From contig NZ_JAXOFX010000018.1 of the NCBI RefSeq assembly GCF_034427655.1, positions 21,262 to 85,261 of the forward strand: 64,000 nt of DNA. The letters are read 5' to 3'. The notes beneath the pieces were generated by a model. It was not told the DNA's origin and ran no database searches. It saw only the letters and a program-made list of their open reading frames with translations. The position numbers were made by a program, and so were the translations under genes. This stretch comes from Robertmurraya_A mangrovi. Lineage in GTDB: Bacteria; Bacillota; Bacilli; Bacillales; Cytobacillaceae. Numbering within the stretch: the first letter of the stretch is position 1; the number at the start of each line of letters is the position of its first letter. This document shows, in pieces, positions 1-8,158 of the stretch.

Positions 1-99
1 GGGGGATATCGATTCTCAGATTATTTAAAAATTGGTGTTCCTTTAAATATTTTATATTTATTGGTTACCGTGTTTATTTGCTACTTTATCTTGCTATAA
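1..99 (+). CDS. SLC13-type sodium/anion symporter, C-terminal end only
   Basis: The window opens inside a forward gene. Frame 1 reads without interruption to a TAA at 97-99. The 32 visible residues contain GYRFSDYLKIGVPLN followed by a hydrophobic helix, which resembles the extreme C-terminus of SLC13/DASS permeases, where a short amphipathic stretch leads into the last membrane helix. A hairpin terminator follows directly. Substrate (dicarboxylate, sulfate or other) cannot be judged from this fragment. The family call rests on one short motif and is an inference; the existence of a coding end here is more secure. Confidence 0.55.
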   Translation, partial: GGYRFSDYLKIGVPLNILYLLVTVFICYFILL

Positions 100-113
100 A
101 TATGACAAAAAAC

Positions 114-139
114 AAAAAGGACAATGAGATGTCCTTTTT
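114..139. terminator. Bidirectional intrinsic terminator
   Basis: A perfect 10-bp stem (AAAAAGGACA / TGTCCTTTTT) closes a 6-nt ATGAGA loop. It has A/T runs on both sides, so it can end the forward permease and the leftward lipoprotein gene, which converge here. Confidence 0.8.
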
Positions 140-180
140 ATGTTGCATTCTTTTTGAAAACAACATTAAATATTAAACTT

Positions 181-1908
181 CTAAAAAGTACTTGGAGCCG
201 AAGCGATTCTCCAACCATCTATCGTCTTTTTGAAGACCATTTGTTTTACTTCATAAGTAAAAGTATCTGAAATCGGAACTCTTAAATCAAATTGTATTTC
301 AGTTCCAAAATCCCTCACTTGTATGACTTTTGCATTCTTCCTTGCTAGCATAGAGCCCCCATCCGCGTTAGGCTGTGCCATCCTTCCATTATGTTCAATA
401 ATGCGGGCACTATCCATAAAGGATTGAATAGCATCTTTCGTGTAGTCACTAGATAAATAATTTGTAAACTTCTCTAGAGTGTTTATATCTTCCCCTAAAT
501 AACGGTAATCCGTATCCTTATAAGGAAAGTTTTCTATTTCCCCAGACTCATTACTCGCTCCACCCATTGAAATGTGTAGATATTTTTCATAAGCATTCAT
601 TAGTCTGTTAATCACAATTTGGTCCTCTAGACTGTTAAATTTCGTAAAAGACGATCCTAGACGGACACTTTCAATGATATCTTCCATTACGGCCAAGGAC
701 TCATTAAATACTTCATACCCTTTACTACTACGGTTTTCAATAAATGGATGTTCGCTTGCCCTTCGTACCCCGTAAAGATGCTGTTCGGTTTCATGAATGA
801 CACTTAAAGTTGTATCATCTAAAGTAGGGGTAAAATGTTTAGAGTAGATTTCAATCGCAAATAGGAGGCCTTTTTTGTTTTGGTCATTTACATAAACGCT
901 CAGGATGTATTCGTTCGATTGTCCTTCCACACCTTCAATAGAAATGTATGGATAAATGTTTCTCGGTATATTCAAAGTGAGATCTGCATCCTGGACATAG
1001 TATTGAACATCCTTATCCTTTAGTTCATCTATTTTATTTAAAATCGTTGCTTGAAGAGTTTGGAACTCGCTTCTTGAAGGAAAGAGCAAATCCAATGTCA
1101 TCCCCTGCTCCACTGCTTTTATGGCTTCCTCCGGCTTATTAGCTTTTAATAGTGCGTCCGCTAAATAATACCAATAGTAAGGTGCATCCGGTACAGACGT
1201 CACCCTATCTTGATAAAAGTTAGCTACCTTTAAAAAATAAGAGGGATATAATTCTGTATCGGATAAGAATTCTCCCTTATTCCATCTCAGAATATCCACC
1301 AGGTAAACCTCAGCTAATTCCCTTTTCCAAACAGCTAATCTAAAGCTTCCAGCTGATTCTTCTTCTGATTCTATTAAATCTAATTCATGATAGTTAACCT
1401 GACTAAGCTTTTTTAATTCGTTATCATCCCAACTATAAATATCTAAAATATTACCAGCAGAAACTCCTACTTTCCAACCAAGAAGTAACTCTACTACCCC
1501 ATCCCCTGTTATATCGGAAGCACTAGCCCAACTAATCTCGTAACCAATCCCTTTTATATGCTGAATTTCTTTCCATCCTGCTCCCTCTTTTTGTAATACA
1601 ACCGCCCCAAGCTTATCAGCGTTCAATGCTGATTTGTAAAAAGTAATCAGCTCGTTTAAGCCATCATTGTCTAAATCTGCTTGAATAACCAAGTCAGTTC
1701 CTACCGGCTCATTAGGTACAGATAAATAGGTTCCCTGCGGAATAAATGCTTTTACTTTTTGAACCATATCCCCTTCAAGGTCACTACTAGCTTTAGCTTG
1801 CTTTGGTGCTTGAATTAAAGTAACAGGCTCAGGGAAGAAATTGCACCCACTTAAAATCAAAAAACTAACTAGAATAATAGCAGTTAAATATTTGTTCTTT
1901 TTCTTCAT
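181..1908 (-). CDS. Lipoprotein with VCBS/FG-GAP-like and TPR-like segments
   Basis: A 575-residue exported lipoprotein. It has a lysine-rich start, a hydrophobic core and a lipobox L-S-G-C with the lipidated cysteine at residue 22. Residues about 70-170 carry Asp/Asn/Gly-rich segments such as DLDNDGLNELITF and DITGDGVVELLLG, typical of VCBS/FG-GAP calcium-binding blades. Around residues 225-275 a helical repeat (YYLADALLKANKPEEAIKA) looks like a TPR. The C-terminal half has no recognised domain. It starts at ATG 1908 behind a GGGGGA site. It lies 86 bp downstream of the kinase gene at 1995-3371 and may be part of, or controlled by, that two-component system. Function unknown; a cell-surface sensor or accessory role is an inference. 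Confidence 0.75.
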   Translation of the reverse strand: MKKKNKYLTAIILVSFLILSGCNFFPEPVTLIQAPKQAKASSDLEGDMVQKVKAFIPQGTYLSVPNEPVGTDLVIQADLDNDGLNELITFYKSALNADKLGAVVLQKEGAGWKEIQHIKGIGYEISWASASDITGDGVVELLLGWKVGVSAGNILDIYSWDDNELKKLSQVNYHELDLIESEEESAGSFRLAVWKRELAEVYLVDILRWNKGEFLSDTELYPSYFLKVANFYQDRVTSVPDAPYYWYYLADALLKANKPEEAIKAVEQGMTLDLLFPSRSEFQTLQATILNKIDELKDKDVQYYVQDADLTLNIPRNIYPYISIEGVEGQSNEYILSVYVNDQNKKGLLFAIEIYSKHFTPTLDDTTLSVIHETEQHLYGVRRASEHPFIENRSSKGYEVFNESLAVMEDIIESVRLGSSFTKFNSLEDQIVINRLMNAYEKYLHISMGGASNESGEIENFPYKDTDYRYLGEDINTLEKFTNYLSSDYTKDAIQSFMDSARIIEHNGRMAQPNADGGSMLARKNAKVIQVRDFGTEIQFDLRVPISDTFTYEVKQMVFKKTIDGWRIASAPSTF

Positions 1909-1970
1909 ACGAAATCCCCCATTCTTCTTCTTTCACTTTACTTTTTTAAGAAGAAGAAGTCGTTAATATT

Positions 1971-1990
1971 TGGTTACATATGGTTACGAA
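1971..1990. promoter_or_regulatory. 10-bp-phased direct repeats, possible OmpR-type regulator site
   Basis: TGGTTAC occurs twice exactly 10 bp apart (1971 and 1981). Read on the gene strand this is GTAACC-N4-GTAACC, and the next turn begins ATTAACG, a weaker third copy. OmpR/PhoP-type winged-helix regulators bind such direct repeats. The site is between the kinase and the lipoprotein gene. Just downstream (1924-1956) is a CTTCTTCTT/AAGAAGAAG hairpin without a T-run. Confidence 0.35.
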
Positions 1991-1994
1991 TCTA

Positions 1995-3371
1995 TTACAA
2001 AGGCAATTTAATGATGACAGACGTTCCTTTTCCTTCCTCGCTCATTAGGTCAAATGTTCCTTTATGAGCAAGAACAATCTCCTGGCAAATCGCTAAACCT
2101 AGTCCTGTTCCAGAGCCTTTCGATTTGCCTTTATGGAATTTTTCTTTTACGAGTTGAAGTTCATCCACAGGTATTCCCATTCCTGTATCCATTACTTTTA
2201 TTATTCCCATGTCGTTTTCTTGTGTTAATTTTAAGGTAATCCTCCCACCTTGAGGAGTAAATTTCAAACCGTTATCTAGTAGGTTAATAAATACTTGTTT
2301 TAGTCGATTTTCATCTCCCTTTTTTAGAGAAATGAGTTCAAGAGGAATATCCGTAATTAGTTTTAACCCTTGTCTTTCTGCTCTTGGCGCTAACTGGTTT
2401 GACACTTGCTGCAAGAGTTTTTGTAATGATACTTCTGTAAATTTGTATGGTACCTTCCCAGAAGATAAACTGGACAAGTCAAGCAAATCCCCCAATAACA
2501 TAGACAAACGATCACTTTCCGTTGAAATAATCTCAAGGCCTTCTTTAAAGAGCGGTTCATCTGTCATGGACTCCAGTGTTATGGCCCATCCTTTTACCGA
2601 AGTTAAAGGAGTCCTTAATTCATGAGACACAGAAGCAATAAACTCGTTCTTAAGTTTCTCATGTCTTTCAATTTCTTCTGCCATAAAGTTTAAAGTATCG
2701 GCCAGTTTTCCAATTTCATCATTTTTTCCTTTTGGTATTCTCGTATAATATTTACCTGAAGCCATTTGTTCTGCAGCCAAAGTGATACGGCTTAAAGGGT
2801 TGGTAATCGTTCTAGCTATAAAATAACTAATAAATGCAGCTAAAAGAATAACAATAACCCCAATCCCCAATAAGGCGATGGCATTTTGTTTGAGAACTGT
2901 GTTTATCTGCACCATTGATGTTGTAAATCGGATTACTCCAATAATACTACTATCAACCATGATTGGTTGTGCAACGGTTAATACACTCTCTCCATTAAGG
3001 TTTCCTGTCCAGTATCCTGTCTCACCTGTAAGAGCCGTATTGACATCCTCAAAGTTCCCTTCACTTTTTGTAAACTGATCAAACGTATCAGCAACAATTT
3101 GACCTTCAGTATTTATAATTTGAACTTGGGTGTTCACTAAAAAGTTATAACGATTTAGCAATGCCTGAGCCTTTGAATCTAAGTCCCCCTTTAATAACTC
3201 TTGTTCATAAAAGGAAATAAACATCGTTCCTTGATCTCTTAAAGTTTGCTTTACACCACCAAGGTAATACAAGCGCAACGAAGACAAAATAATACTTTCA
3301 AACATTAGTACAGTCAAAATTATTAGTAATAAATAACTCCAGACTAACCTTTTCTTGATTCCATTTTTCAT
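1995..3371 (-). CDS. Sensor histidine kinase, HAMP type
   Basis: A 458-residue membrane kinase. TM1 is about residues 11-33, an extracellular sensor about 34-160, TM2 about 164-187, and HAMP about 188-240. The HisKA H-box SVSHELRTPLTS puts the phosphorylated histidine at 250. The HATPase domain has N box DNGLKFTPQGG, G1 DTGMGIP and G2 GSGTGLGLAIC, so all catalytic motifs are intact. Its ATG shares one base with the stop codon of the upstream regulator (TAATG), showing translational coupling. Overall layout resembles ResE/PhoR/WalK-type kinases, but the sequence does not settle which signal is read; the partner is the regulator at 3371-4075. Confidence 0.9.
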   Translation of the reverse strand: MKNGIKKRLVWSYLLLIILTVLMFESIILSSLRLYYLGGVKQTLRDQGTMFISFYEQELLKGDLDSKAQALLNRYNFLVNTQVQIINTEGQIVADTFDQFTKSEGNFEDVNTALTGETGYWTGNLNGESVLTVAQPIMVDSSIIGVIRFTTSMVQINTVLKQNAIALLGIGVIVILLAAFISYFIARTITNPLSRITLAAEQMASGKYYTRIPKGKNDEIGKLADTLNFMAEEIERHEKLKNEFIASVSHELRTPLTSVKGWAITLESMTDEPLFKEGLEIISTESDRLSMLLGDLLDLSSLSSGKVPYKFTEVSLQKLLQQVSNQLAPRAERQGLKLITDIPLELISLKKGDENRLKQVFINLLDNGLKFTPQGGRITLKLTQENDMGIIKVMDTGMGIPVDELQLVKEKFHKGKSKGSGTGLGLAICQEIVLAHKGTFDLMSEEGKGTSVIIKLPL

Positions 3372-4075
3372 TATTCCGTACCTGTTTCACCAAAACAATA
3401 TCCGTAACCCCATATCGTTTTCAAATAGGCTGGATGTGATGGATCGTCCTCAATTTTTTCTCTTAATCTGCGGATATGGACATCTACCGTTTTAGGATCT
3501 CCAAAATAATCGACTCCCCATATATCATCCAATAATTCATCTCTCGTTAGGGGTTCATTTATTTTTTCAAAGAATAGTTTTATTAATTGAAATTCTCTTG
3601 CTGTGAGCTTTAGAAGTTTACCAGATTTATAAAATCTTTGAGTTTTCGTTTCTAAAATGTATGGACCTAGTTTCATTTTCTCCTGTTTGTTAGAATTGCT
3701 GCTGTTTGCTGTTCTCCTTAATATGGTGCGAACTCTTGCGACAAGCTCTAAAGGATTAAAAGGCTTAACGATATAGTCATCAGCCCCAAGTTCAAGCCCC
3801 ATAATTTTATCCATATCTTGACCTCTAGCAGATAATATAATAATAGGTAGGTTAGGATAGTCCTCTCTTAATCTAGAACAAATTTCAAAGCCATCCATAT
3901 CTGGTAACATTAAATCTAATATGACTATGGAAGGTTCTTCATTTTTAACCAGTTGAAGGGCACTTTTCCCTTCTCCAGCTTCAAGTACTTCATAATTTGA
4001 TCTTTGCAAATTAAAGCTGATTAATTTCCGTATAGGTAATTCATCTTCAACTACTAATACTTTACCTGCTGACAT
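3371..4075 (-). CDS. OmpR/PhoB-family response regulator
   Basis: A 234-residue two-domain regulator. The receiver has acidic pocket VEDE, phospho-acceptor Asp54 (VILDLMLPDMDG), conserved Thr/Ser in IILSA and Lys in VKPF. After a linker (about residues 120-132) comes a winged-helix DNA-binding domain containing LTAREFQLIKLF, DVHIRRLREKIEDD and TIWGYGYCF. It is the first gene of the pair and overlaps the kinase by one base. The phased GTAACC repeats near 1980 are a possible target. It resembles PhoP/ResD-class regulators; the exact orthologue is not claimed. Confidence 0.92.
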   Translation of the reverse strand: MSAGKVLVVEDELPIRKLISFNLQRSNYEVLEAGEGKSALQLVKNEEPSIVILDLMLPDMDGFEICSRLREDYPNLPIIILSARGQDMDKIMGLELGADDYIVKPFNPLELVARVRTILRRTANSSNSNKQEKMKLGPYILETKTQRFYKSGKLLKLTAREFQLIKLFFEKINEPLTRDELLDDIWGVDYFGDPKTVDVHIRRLREKIEDDPSHPAYLKTIWGYGYCFGETGTE

Positions 4076-4183
4076 TTATTAAGACCTCACTATACTGTTA
4101 ATTTTATTTTTTCCATGTACAAAAAACAGCATTTATCATTAATTAGACGGAAATTAATGGTAATTAGTTTCGTTTATAAATAA

Positions 4184-4212
4184 CAAAAAAAGCTAAGGTT
4201 TAGTCCTTAGCT
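4184..4212 (-). terminator. Intrinsic terminator after rocB
   Basis: Perfect 8-bp stem AGCTAAGG/CCTTAGCT with loop TTTAGT. On the minus strand it is followed by seven T, placed 11 bp past the RocB stop codon. Confidence 0.85.
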
Positions 4213-4222
4213 TAAGCTTAAT

Positions 4223-5878
4223 TTAATTCATTTTATTTAATATGTTCATGGTTACGTTTCTGATTAATTTTGGGAGCACTTCAAAGGTATAGGGTTTGTA
4301 TACTCTTTCGGTCCATTTATGGCCTGATTTTCCGTATACTCCAAAGTTAATGGCCGGGATGCTTAGAAGGGTCATATCTTTTAAAGGTAAAGGAAATAAC
4401 TGTTCCATTCCTGGGAAGTTTGCTATTAAAGATTGAATATCTTCATCCGTACCATCAAAAGAGAGGAAACTACCATCTGATAAGTATGGAAAATATCTTC
4501 TTAATTTAAACTGCTCCCCTATCTCCTTGCTTAATTCTTTTTTTATTACATTATATAGTAACTGGTTTCTTTCTTTTTCTAGTTGAAGGAAATTAGCTGG
4601 TAAATATGGTGGTGCATAGAATAAAATTACCCTCGGCCTCTTCTCCGGATCAGCATTTTGAAGGGCTTCTACCATTTGGAATGCAACCATGCGATCATCT
4701 AAGATGTCCCTATTCGCTTCATTAAATGCCACATTCATGATCTTTTTCGTTTCAATTCCAAGACCTTCTAAATAGGCAATATAATCCTCTAGAGAGATTA
4801 CATCTACTTTAAAGTCTAACTCCCTTTCAGGTAAGTCATTGGTCTGTCTGAATTTCTCATAATTATCGGCCTGTCTAATTTCTATGGAGCGACAAGTGTG
4901 TTTAGAAATAGATAACAAATCATCCATGACAGCCTTAGGTGATTTTTCGTAAACAAAATAATTAAAATAAACTTTGGCACTTACAGCTGTTTGAACGTCA
5001 TAGCTTTTTTTATCATCCCTTAAGTAAAGGCAGCTTGGAGGAAGTACTAGCTCATCATCCAGCTGTTCAACCAACTTAAAATTTTGGCTGATTTCTCTAA
5101 CTAGCTCTGAACCAATAAGTGTAGGGTCAATAGCTGTTAGGCTGTCCCCAACATGTGCCTCCCTTCCAAAGATATAAAAGCACGGAAGTAATTTACCTGC
5201 TGTTCCTGTATAAATGTACTTCATTTCATCATGGTCAAAGAGAGGTGAGATAAAATCATTGTTAATGGCTGTTATGTATTCTAGATTTAAATGTTCTTTT
5301 AGCCTAATGAGTTCCTTTAAAGCCGAACGAATGCCAGTGTGTTGGCTTTCTTCATCCGGATTAAACATAATCAATATATTCCCCTTTAATTCCTCTAAAT
5401 TCTCCGTAAAATAAAGTGCATTGACTAAATGTACGGCAATGCCACTCTGCATATCTAGAGAACCTCTACCAAATAACCAGTCACCTGATTTGGCATCTTT
5501 TTGAACCTCTTCATCTCCTTCATAAGTAGAAAAATAGTCTTGCAACTCATCTGGTTTATGTGCAATAGACTGAATGGGACCAAAATCTTCCGTACCAACT
5601 GTATCTAAATGAGCAAAATATATAATCGTTTCGGCTGTATGTTCCTTACCTTTAATAAAGGCAAAAACATTCTCTCTACCAAGTTCATCCCCAATGTTCT
5701 TTTTCCAAACTTGTTCAGGGTTAGTCTGAAAATAAGGAAAGGATTGAAGCACCTCAAATAACCAATTTGCTTTAAGAGTTTCTCCTTTTGTTCCGTTATA
5801 GCTTTCTATTTCTATTAGCTTACGAGTTAGAAATTCAACTTGTCTTTCTGTTGTTAAATGCTGTAATTCTGAGTACAT
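4223..5878 (-). CDS. rocB: RocB-like M20-family peptidase
   Basis: A 551-residue cytosolic M20 metallopeptidase-like protein. The candidate two-zinc site is visible: H90 and D92 in YFAHLDTVG, D142 in GRGSLDMQSG, and the acid pair E176/E177 in NPDEESQHTG, the general base and a ligand in M20 enzymes. Length and the N-terminal RxVEFLTxKLIEIESYNGT pattern match RocB of the Bacillus arginine-degradation regulon, which is longer than ordinary M20 enzymes. RocB's reaction is not firmly established; deacylation of an arginine-derived amide is the usual guess. It stands alone here, without rocA, rocC or rocDEF, in its own unit with a strong terminator. An AGGAGAA site precedes ATG 5878. Confidence 0.85.
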   Translation of the reverse strand: MYSELQHLTTERQVEFLTRKLIEIESYNGTKGETLKANWLFEVLQSFPYFQTNPEQVWKKNIGDELGRENVFAFIKGKEHTAETIIYFAHLDTVGTEDFGPIQSIAHKPDELQDYFSTYEGDEEVQKDAKSGDWLFGRGSLDMQSGIAVHLVNALYFTENLEELKGNILIMFNPDEESQHTGIRSALKELIRLKEHLNLEYITAINNDFISPLFDHDEMKYIYTGTAGKLLPCFYIFGREAHVGDSLTAIDPTLIGSELVREISQNFKLVEQLDDELVLPPSCLYLRDDKKSYDVQTAVSAKVYFNYFVYEKSPKAVMDDLLSISKHTCRSIEIRQADNYEKFRQTNDLPERELDFKVDVISLEDYIAYLEGLGIETKKIMNVAFNEANRDILDDRMVAFQMVEALQNADPEKRPRVILFYAPPYLPANFLQLEKERNQLLYNVIKKELSKEIGEQFKLRRYFPYLSDGSFLSFDGTDEDIQSLIANFPGMEQLFPLPLKDMTLLSIPAINFGVYGKSGHKWTERVYKPYTFEVLPKLIRNVTMNILNKMN

Positions 5879-6037
5879 ATATTTCTCCTATTTTGTTATG
5901 TAAATTTTTTTTGTTTAAACTTTGATAAATACAAAATCCAGAAACATACTATAGGTTGAATACACAAAATATATCCCTAAAATTTGTAAAAATAAAACTA
6001 CTATTTATAAACTTTGTAGAAATCTTGAAAAAACACT

Positions 6038-6065
6038 TGAAAAATGTCGAAAAAACGAATAATAT
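6038..6065 (+). promoter_or_regulatory. Putative SigA promoter of the purine permease
   Basis: TTGAAA (6038-6043), a 16-bp spacer and TAATAT (6060-6065) lie 43 bp before the start codon. No purine riboswitch core is present in the leader. Confidence 0.45.
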
Positions 6066-6088
6066 TTAGTTTGTGCTTTTTATTCGTT
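6054..6088. promoter_or_regulatory. Inverted repeat with CGAA half-sites, possible PurR operator
   Basis: AACGAATAA (6054-6062) is mirrored by TTATTCGTT (6080-6088), overlapping the -10 box. CGAA cores in inverted orientation are the hallmark of Bacillus PurBoxes, and pbuG/pbuO-type permease genes belong to the PurR regulon. A second TTCG at 6087-6090 gives spacing nearer to known PurBox pairs. The assignment is an inference from motif plus gene function. Confidence 0.35.
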
Positions 6089-6107
6089 CGCCTTTTGGAG
6101 GTATCAG

Positions 6108-7409
6108 ATGTTTAAACTACAAGAAAATCAAACAAATGTAAAAACGGAAATCTTAGCTGGTATAACTACCTTTTTAACAATGGTTTATATTGTAATTGTT
6201 AACCCTATTATTTTATCAGATGCAGGTGTTCCTTTTGAACAAGTATTTACAGCTACTATTATTGCTGCAGTAGTTGGAACACTTTGGATGGCTCTTGCTG
6301 CCAACTATCCAATCGCTGTTGCCCCAGGAATGGGACTGAATGCTTACTTTGCTTATTCGGTGGTAGGAACTCACGGAAATATTACCTATCAGACTGCATT
6401 TGCTGCAGTATTTATCTCAGGTATTATATTTATTATTCTTTCATTAACACCGTTTCGTAAAAAGTTGATTGAAGCCATTCCTGAAAATTTAAAGCATGGT
6501 ATTACTGCTGGGATTGGACTTTTTATTGCTTTTATTGGTTTAAGATTAACAGGAATTATTACTTCACATCCAACGAACTTAGTCGGTCTTGGTGATCTTC
6601 ACTCACCATCTGCTTTTCTAGCATTAATTGGTCTGGCAATTACATTGATACTAATGACCCTTAAAGTAAATGGAGCCATGTTCATTGGAATGATCGCAAC
6701 TGGAGCAATCGCATTCTTTACCGGTCAATTATCTTTTGATGAAGGGTTTGTTTCTTTACCTAAATTACCTGAAGGCTTAATGGTGGTTAATCCAATTACA
6801 GCACTAGGTGATGTAATTCAACACGGATTATACGCAGTAGTATTCTCATTTTTATTAGTTACTATCTTTGATACAACAGGTACGATGATCGGGGTAGCTC
6901 AACAAGCTGGGCTGATGAAGGGTAAAACAATGCCTCGTGCACGTCAAGCGTTACTTGCGGACTCTATTGCTAAAACTGTCGGAGCAATGGTTGGGACAAG
7001 CCCAACTTCAGCTTACATTGAATCATCAGCAGGTGTAGCTGCAGGTGGTCGTACTGGTTTAACAACAGTAACGGTTTCGATTTTATTTATCATCTCAGCA
7101 TTTTTCGGTCCACTTGTTGGAGCTGTATCAGGGATATCAGCTATTACCGCTCCTGCATTAATTATCGTAGGAAGTTTAATGATGGGAAGTATTTCTCATA
7201 TTAAATGGGACGAATTAGATGAAGCATTCCCTGCATTCCTTATTATCTTAAGTATGCCGTTAACATCAAGTATTGCAACAGGAATTGCATTAGGATTCAT
7301 CTCTTACCCAATTATGAAGATTGTAAAAGGAAAATGGCGTGAAGTGCATCCATTAGTTTACTTATTCGCTGTATTGTTCTTTTACCAAATTGCATTTTTA
7401 CCACATTGA
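6108..7409 (+). CDS. NCS2-family purine permease (guanine/hypoxanthine, PbuG/PbuO type)
   Basis: A 433-residue multi-pass permease with about 12-14 membrane helices. The AzgA/PbuG subfamily shows as ETLAGxTTFLTMVYI-like LAGITTFLTMVYIVIVNP near the N-terminus, APGMGLNAYFAY around residues 75-86 (substrate-site region), the FDTTGTMIGVA segment near 255, and GTSPTSAYIESSAGVAAGGRTGLT-type residues near 300-320. These enzymes import guanine and hypoxanthine by proton symport. It starts at ATG 6108 behind GGAGGT and is monocistronic, with a promoter, an operator-like repeat upstream and a terminator downstream. PbuG and PbuO cannot be separated by eye. Confidence 0.88.
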   Translation: MFKLQENQTNVKTEILAGITTFLTMVYIVIVNPIILSDAGVPFEQVFTATIIAAVVGTLWMALAANYPIAVAPGMGLNAYFAYSVVGTHGNITYQTAFAAVFISGIIFIILSLTPFRKKLIEAIPENLKHGITAGIGLFIAFIGLRLTGIITSHPTNLVGLGDLHSPSAFLALIGLAITLILMTLKVNGAMFIGMIATGAIAFFTGQLSFDEGFVSLPKLPEGLMVVNPITALGDVIQHGLYAVVFSFLLVTIFDTTGTMIGVAQQAGLMKGKTMPRARQALLADSIAKTVGAMVGTSPTSAYIESSAGVAAGGRTGLTTVTVSILFIISAFFGPLVGAVSGISAITAPALIIVGSLMMGSISHIKWDELDEAFPAFLIILSMPLTSSIATGIALGFISYPIMKIVKGKWREVHPLVYLFAVLFFYQIAFLPH

Positions 7410-7413
7410 TGTT

Positions 7414-7447
7414 AAAGCTGGCTCTCTGATGAGACCCAGCTTTTTTT
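7414..7447 (+). terminator. Intrinsic terminator after the purine permease
   Basis: AAAGCTGG (7414-7421) pairs with CCAGCTTT (7436-7443), with further CTC/GAG pairing inside, followed by a run of seven T. Confidence 0.85.
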
Positions 7448-7515
7448 GTCATAATCACTTCTAAATCCTTGTCCATTTCATATTTATATACCAGTAGACA
7501 AGTTAGGGTGATGTT

Positions 7516-8091
7516 ATGTTAGAGAAATTACTTGCTATGATTGTTGGAAGCTTTATTATTGCAGTAGGTATTAACGGCTTTATTATTCCACACCACCTAT
7601 TAGATGGAGGAATAATTGGAATTGGGCTTATTATTCATTACTACTATGAACTCCCAACTGGTGTTAGCATGATTATTCTTAGTATTCCACTGTATTGCCT
7701 GGCTTGGTTTTATGAGAAAAAGTATTTTTTCTATAGCTTGCAAGGTCTTTTAGTTTCTTCTATCCTCATTGATTTATTGTCTTTTTTAAGTAATCGATTT
7801 GAACTAACCATCTTACCTAGTGCTGTTATTGGCGGACTCCTTGTTGGCTGTGGAATAGGTTTAATGCTTAGATATGAAACCAGCACAGGTGGAACGGACT
7901 TATTAGCCCAACTGCTTTCAAAGGTTGTATCCTTAAATGTTGGAATGATCATCTTCATTATTGATGGTATCGTTATTCTTTGCGGTTTAAAACTAGTTGG
8001 CTTAGAAAAATTTATGTATTCATTTATCACGATTATTTTTGTTGGTTTAATGACAACTTTCACACTTACTAGAAAAACTGAACTACAGTAA
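7516..8091 (+). CDS. YitT-family (DUF161) membrane protein, short form
   Basis: A 191-residue integral membrane protein with about five to six hydrophobic helices. YitT-family signatures are the start GSFIIAVGINGFIIPHHLLDGGI and the second repeat YETSTGGTDLLAQLLS. Full-length YitT proteins are about 280 residues and end in a cytosolic DUF2179 domain; this one stops right after the membrane part, so it belongs to the short class or has lost that domain. The family has no settled biochemical role. GGGTGA precedes the ATG, and a terminator follows directly, so it is a single-gene unit. Confidence 0.8.
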   Translation: MLEKLLAMIVGSFIIAVGINGFIIPHHLLDGGIIGIGLIIHYYYELPTGVSMIILSIPLYCLAWFYEKKYFFYSLQGLLVSSILIDLLSFLSNRFELTILPSAVIGGLLVGCGIGLMLRYETSTGGTDLLAQLLSKVVSLNVGMIIFIIDGIVILCGLKLVGLEKFMYSFITIIFVGLMTTFTLTRKTELQ

Positions 8092-8127
8092 AACAGATAC
8101 AATCTAATATCTTGTATCTGTTTTTTA
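8091..8127 (+). terminator. Intrinsic terminator after the YitT-family gene
   Basis: Perfect 12-bp stem AAACAGATACAA/TTGTATCTGTTT, 9-nt loop, then a T-run. The stop codon of the gene is within the left arm region. Confidence 0.85.
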
Positions 8128-8158
8128 TTAGTTATACAGTGAAGTCAACAGAAACATT

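Noticed and set aside
5879..6107. Possible purine riboswitch before the NCS2 permease
   Set aside because: The conserved core (TATAA...CTACCGGG...-type loops) is not present in the leader.
7731..8102. A 123-codon frame antisense to the YitT-family gene
   Set aside because: The forward frame has clear membrane-family motifs, a ribosome site and a terminator; the reverse frame has none.
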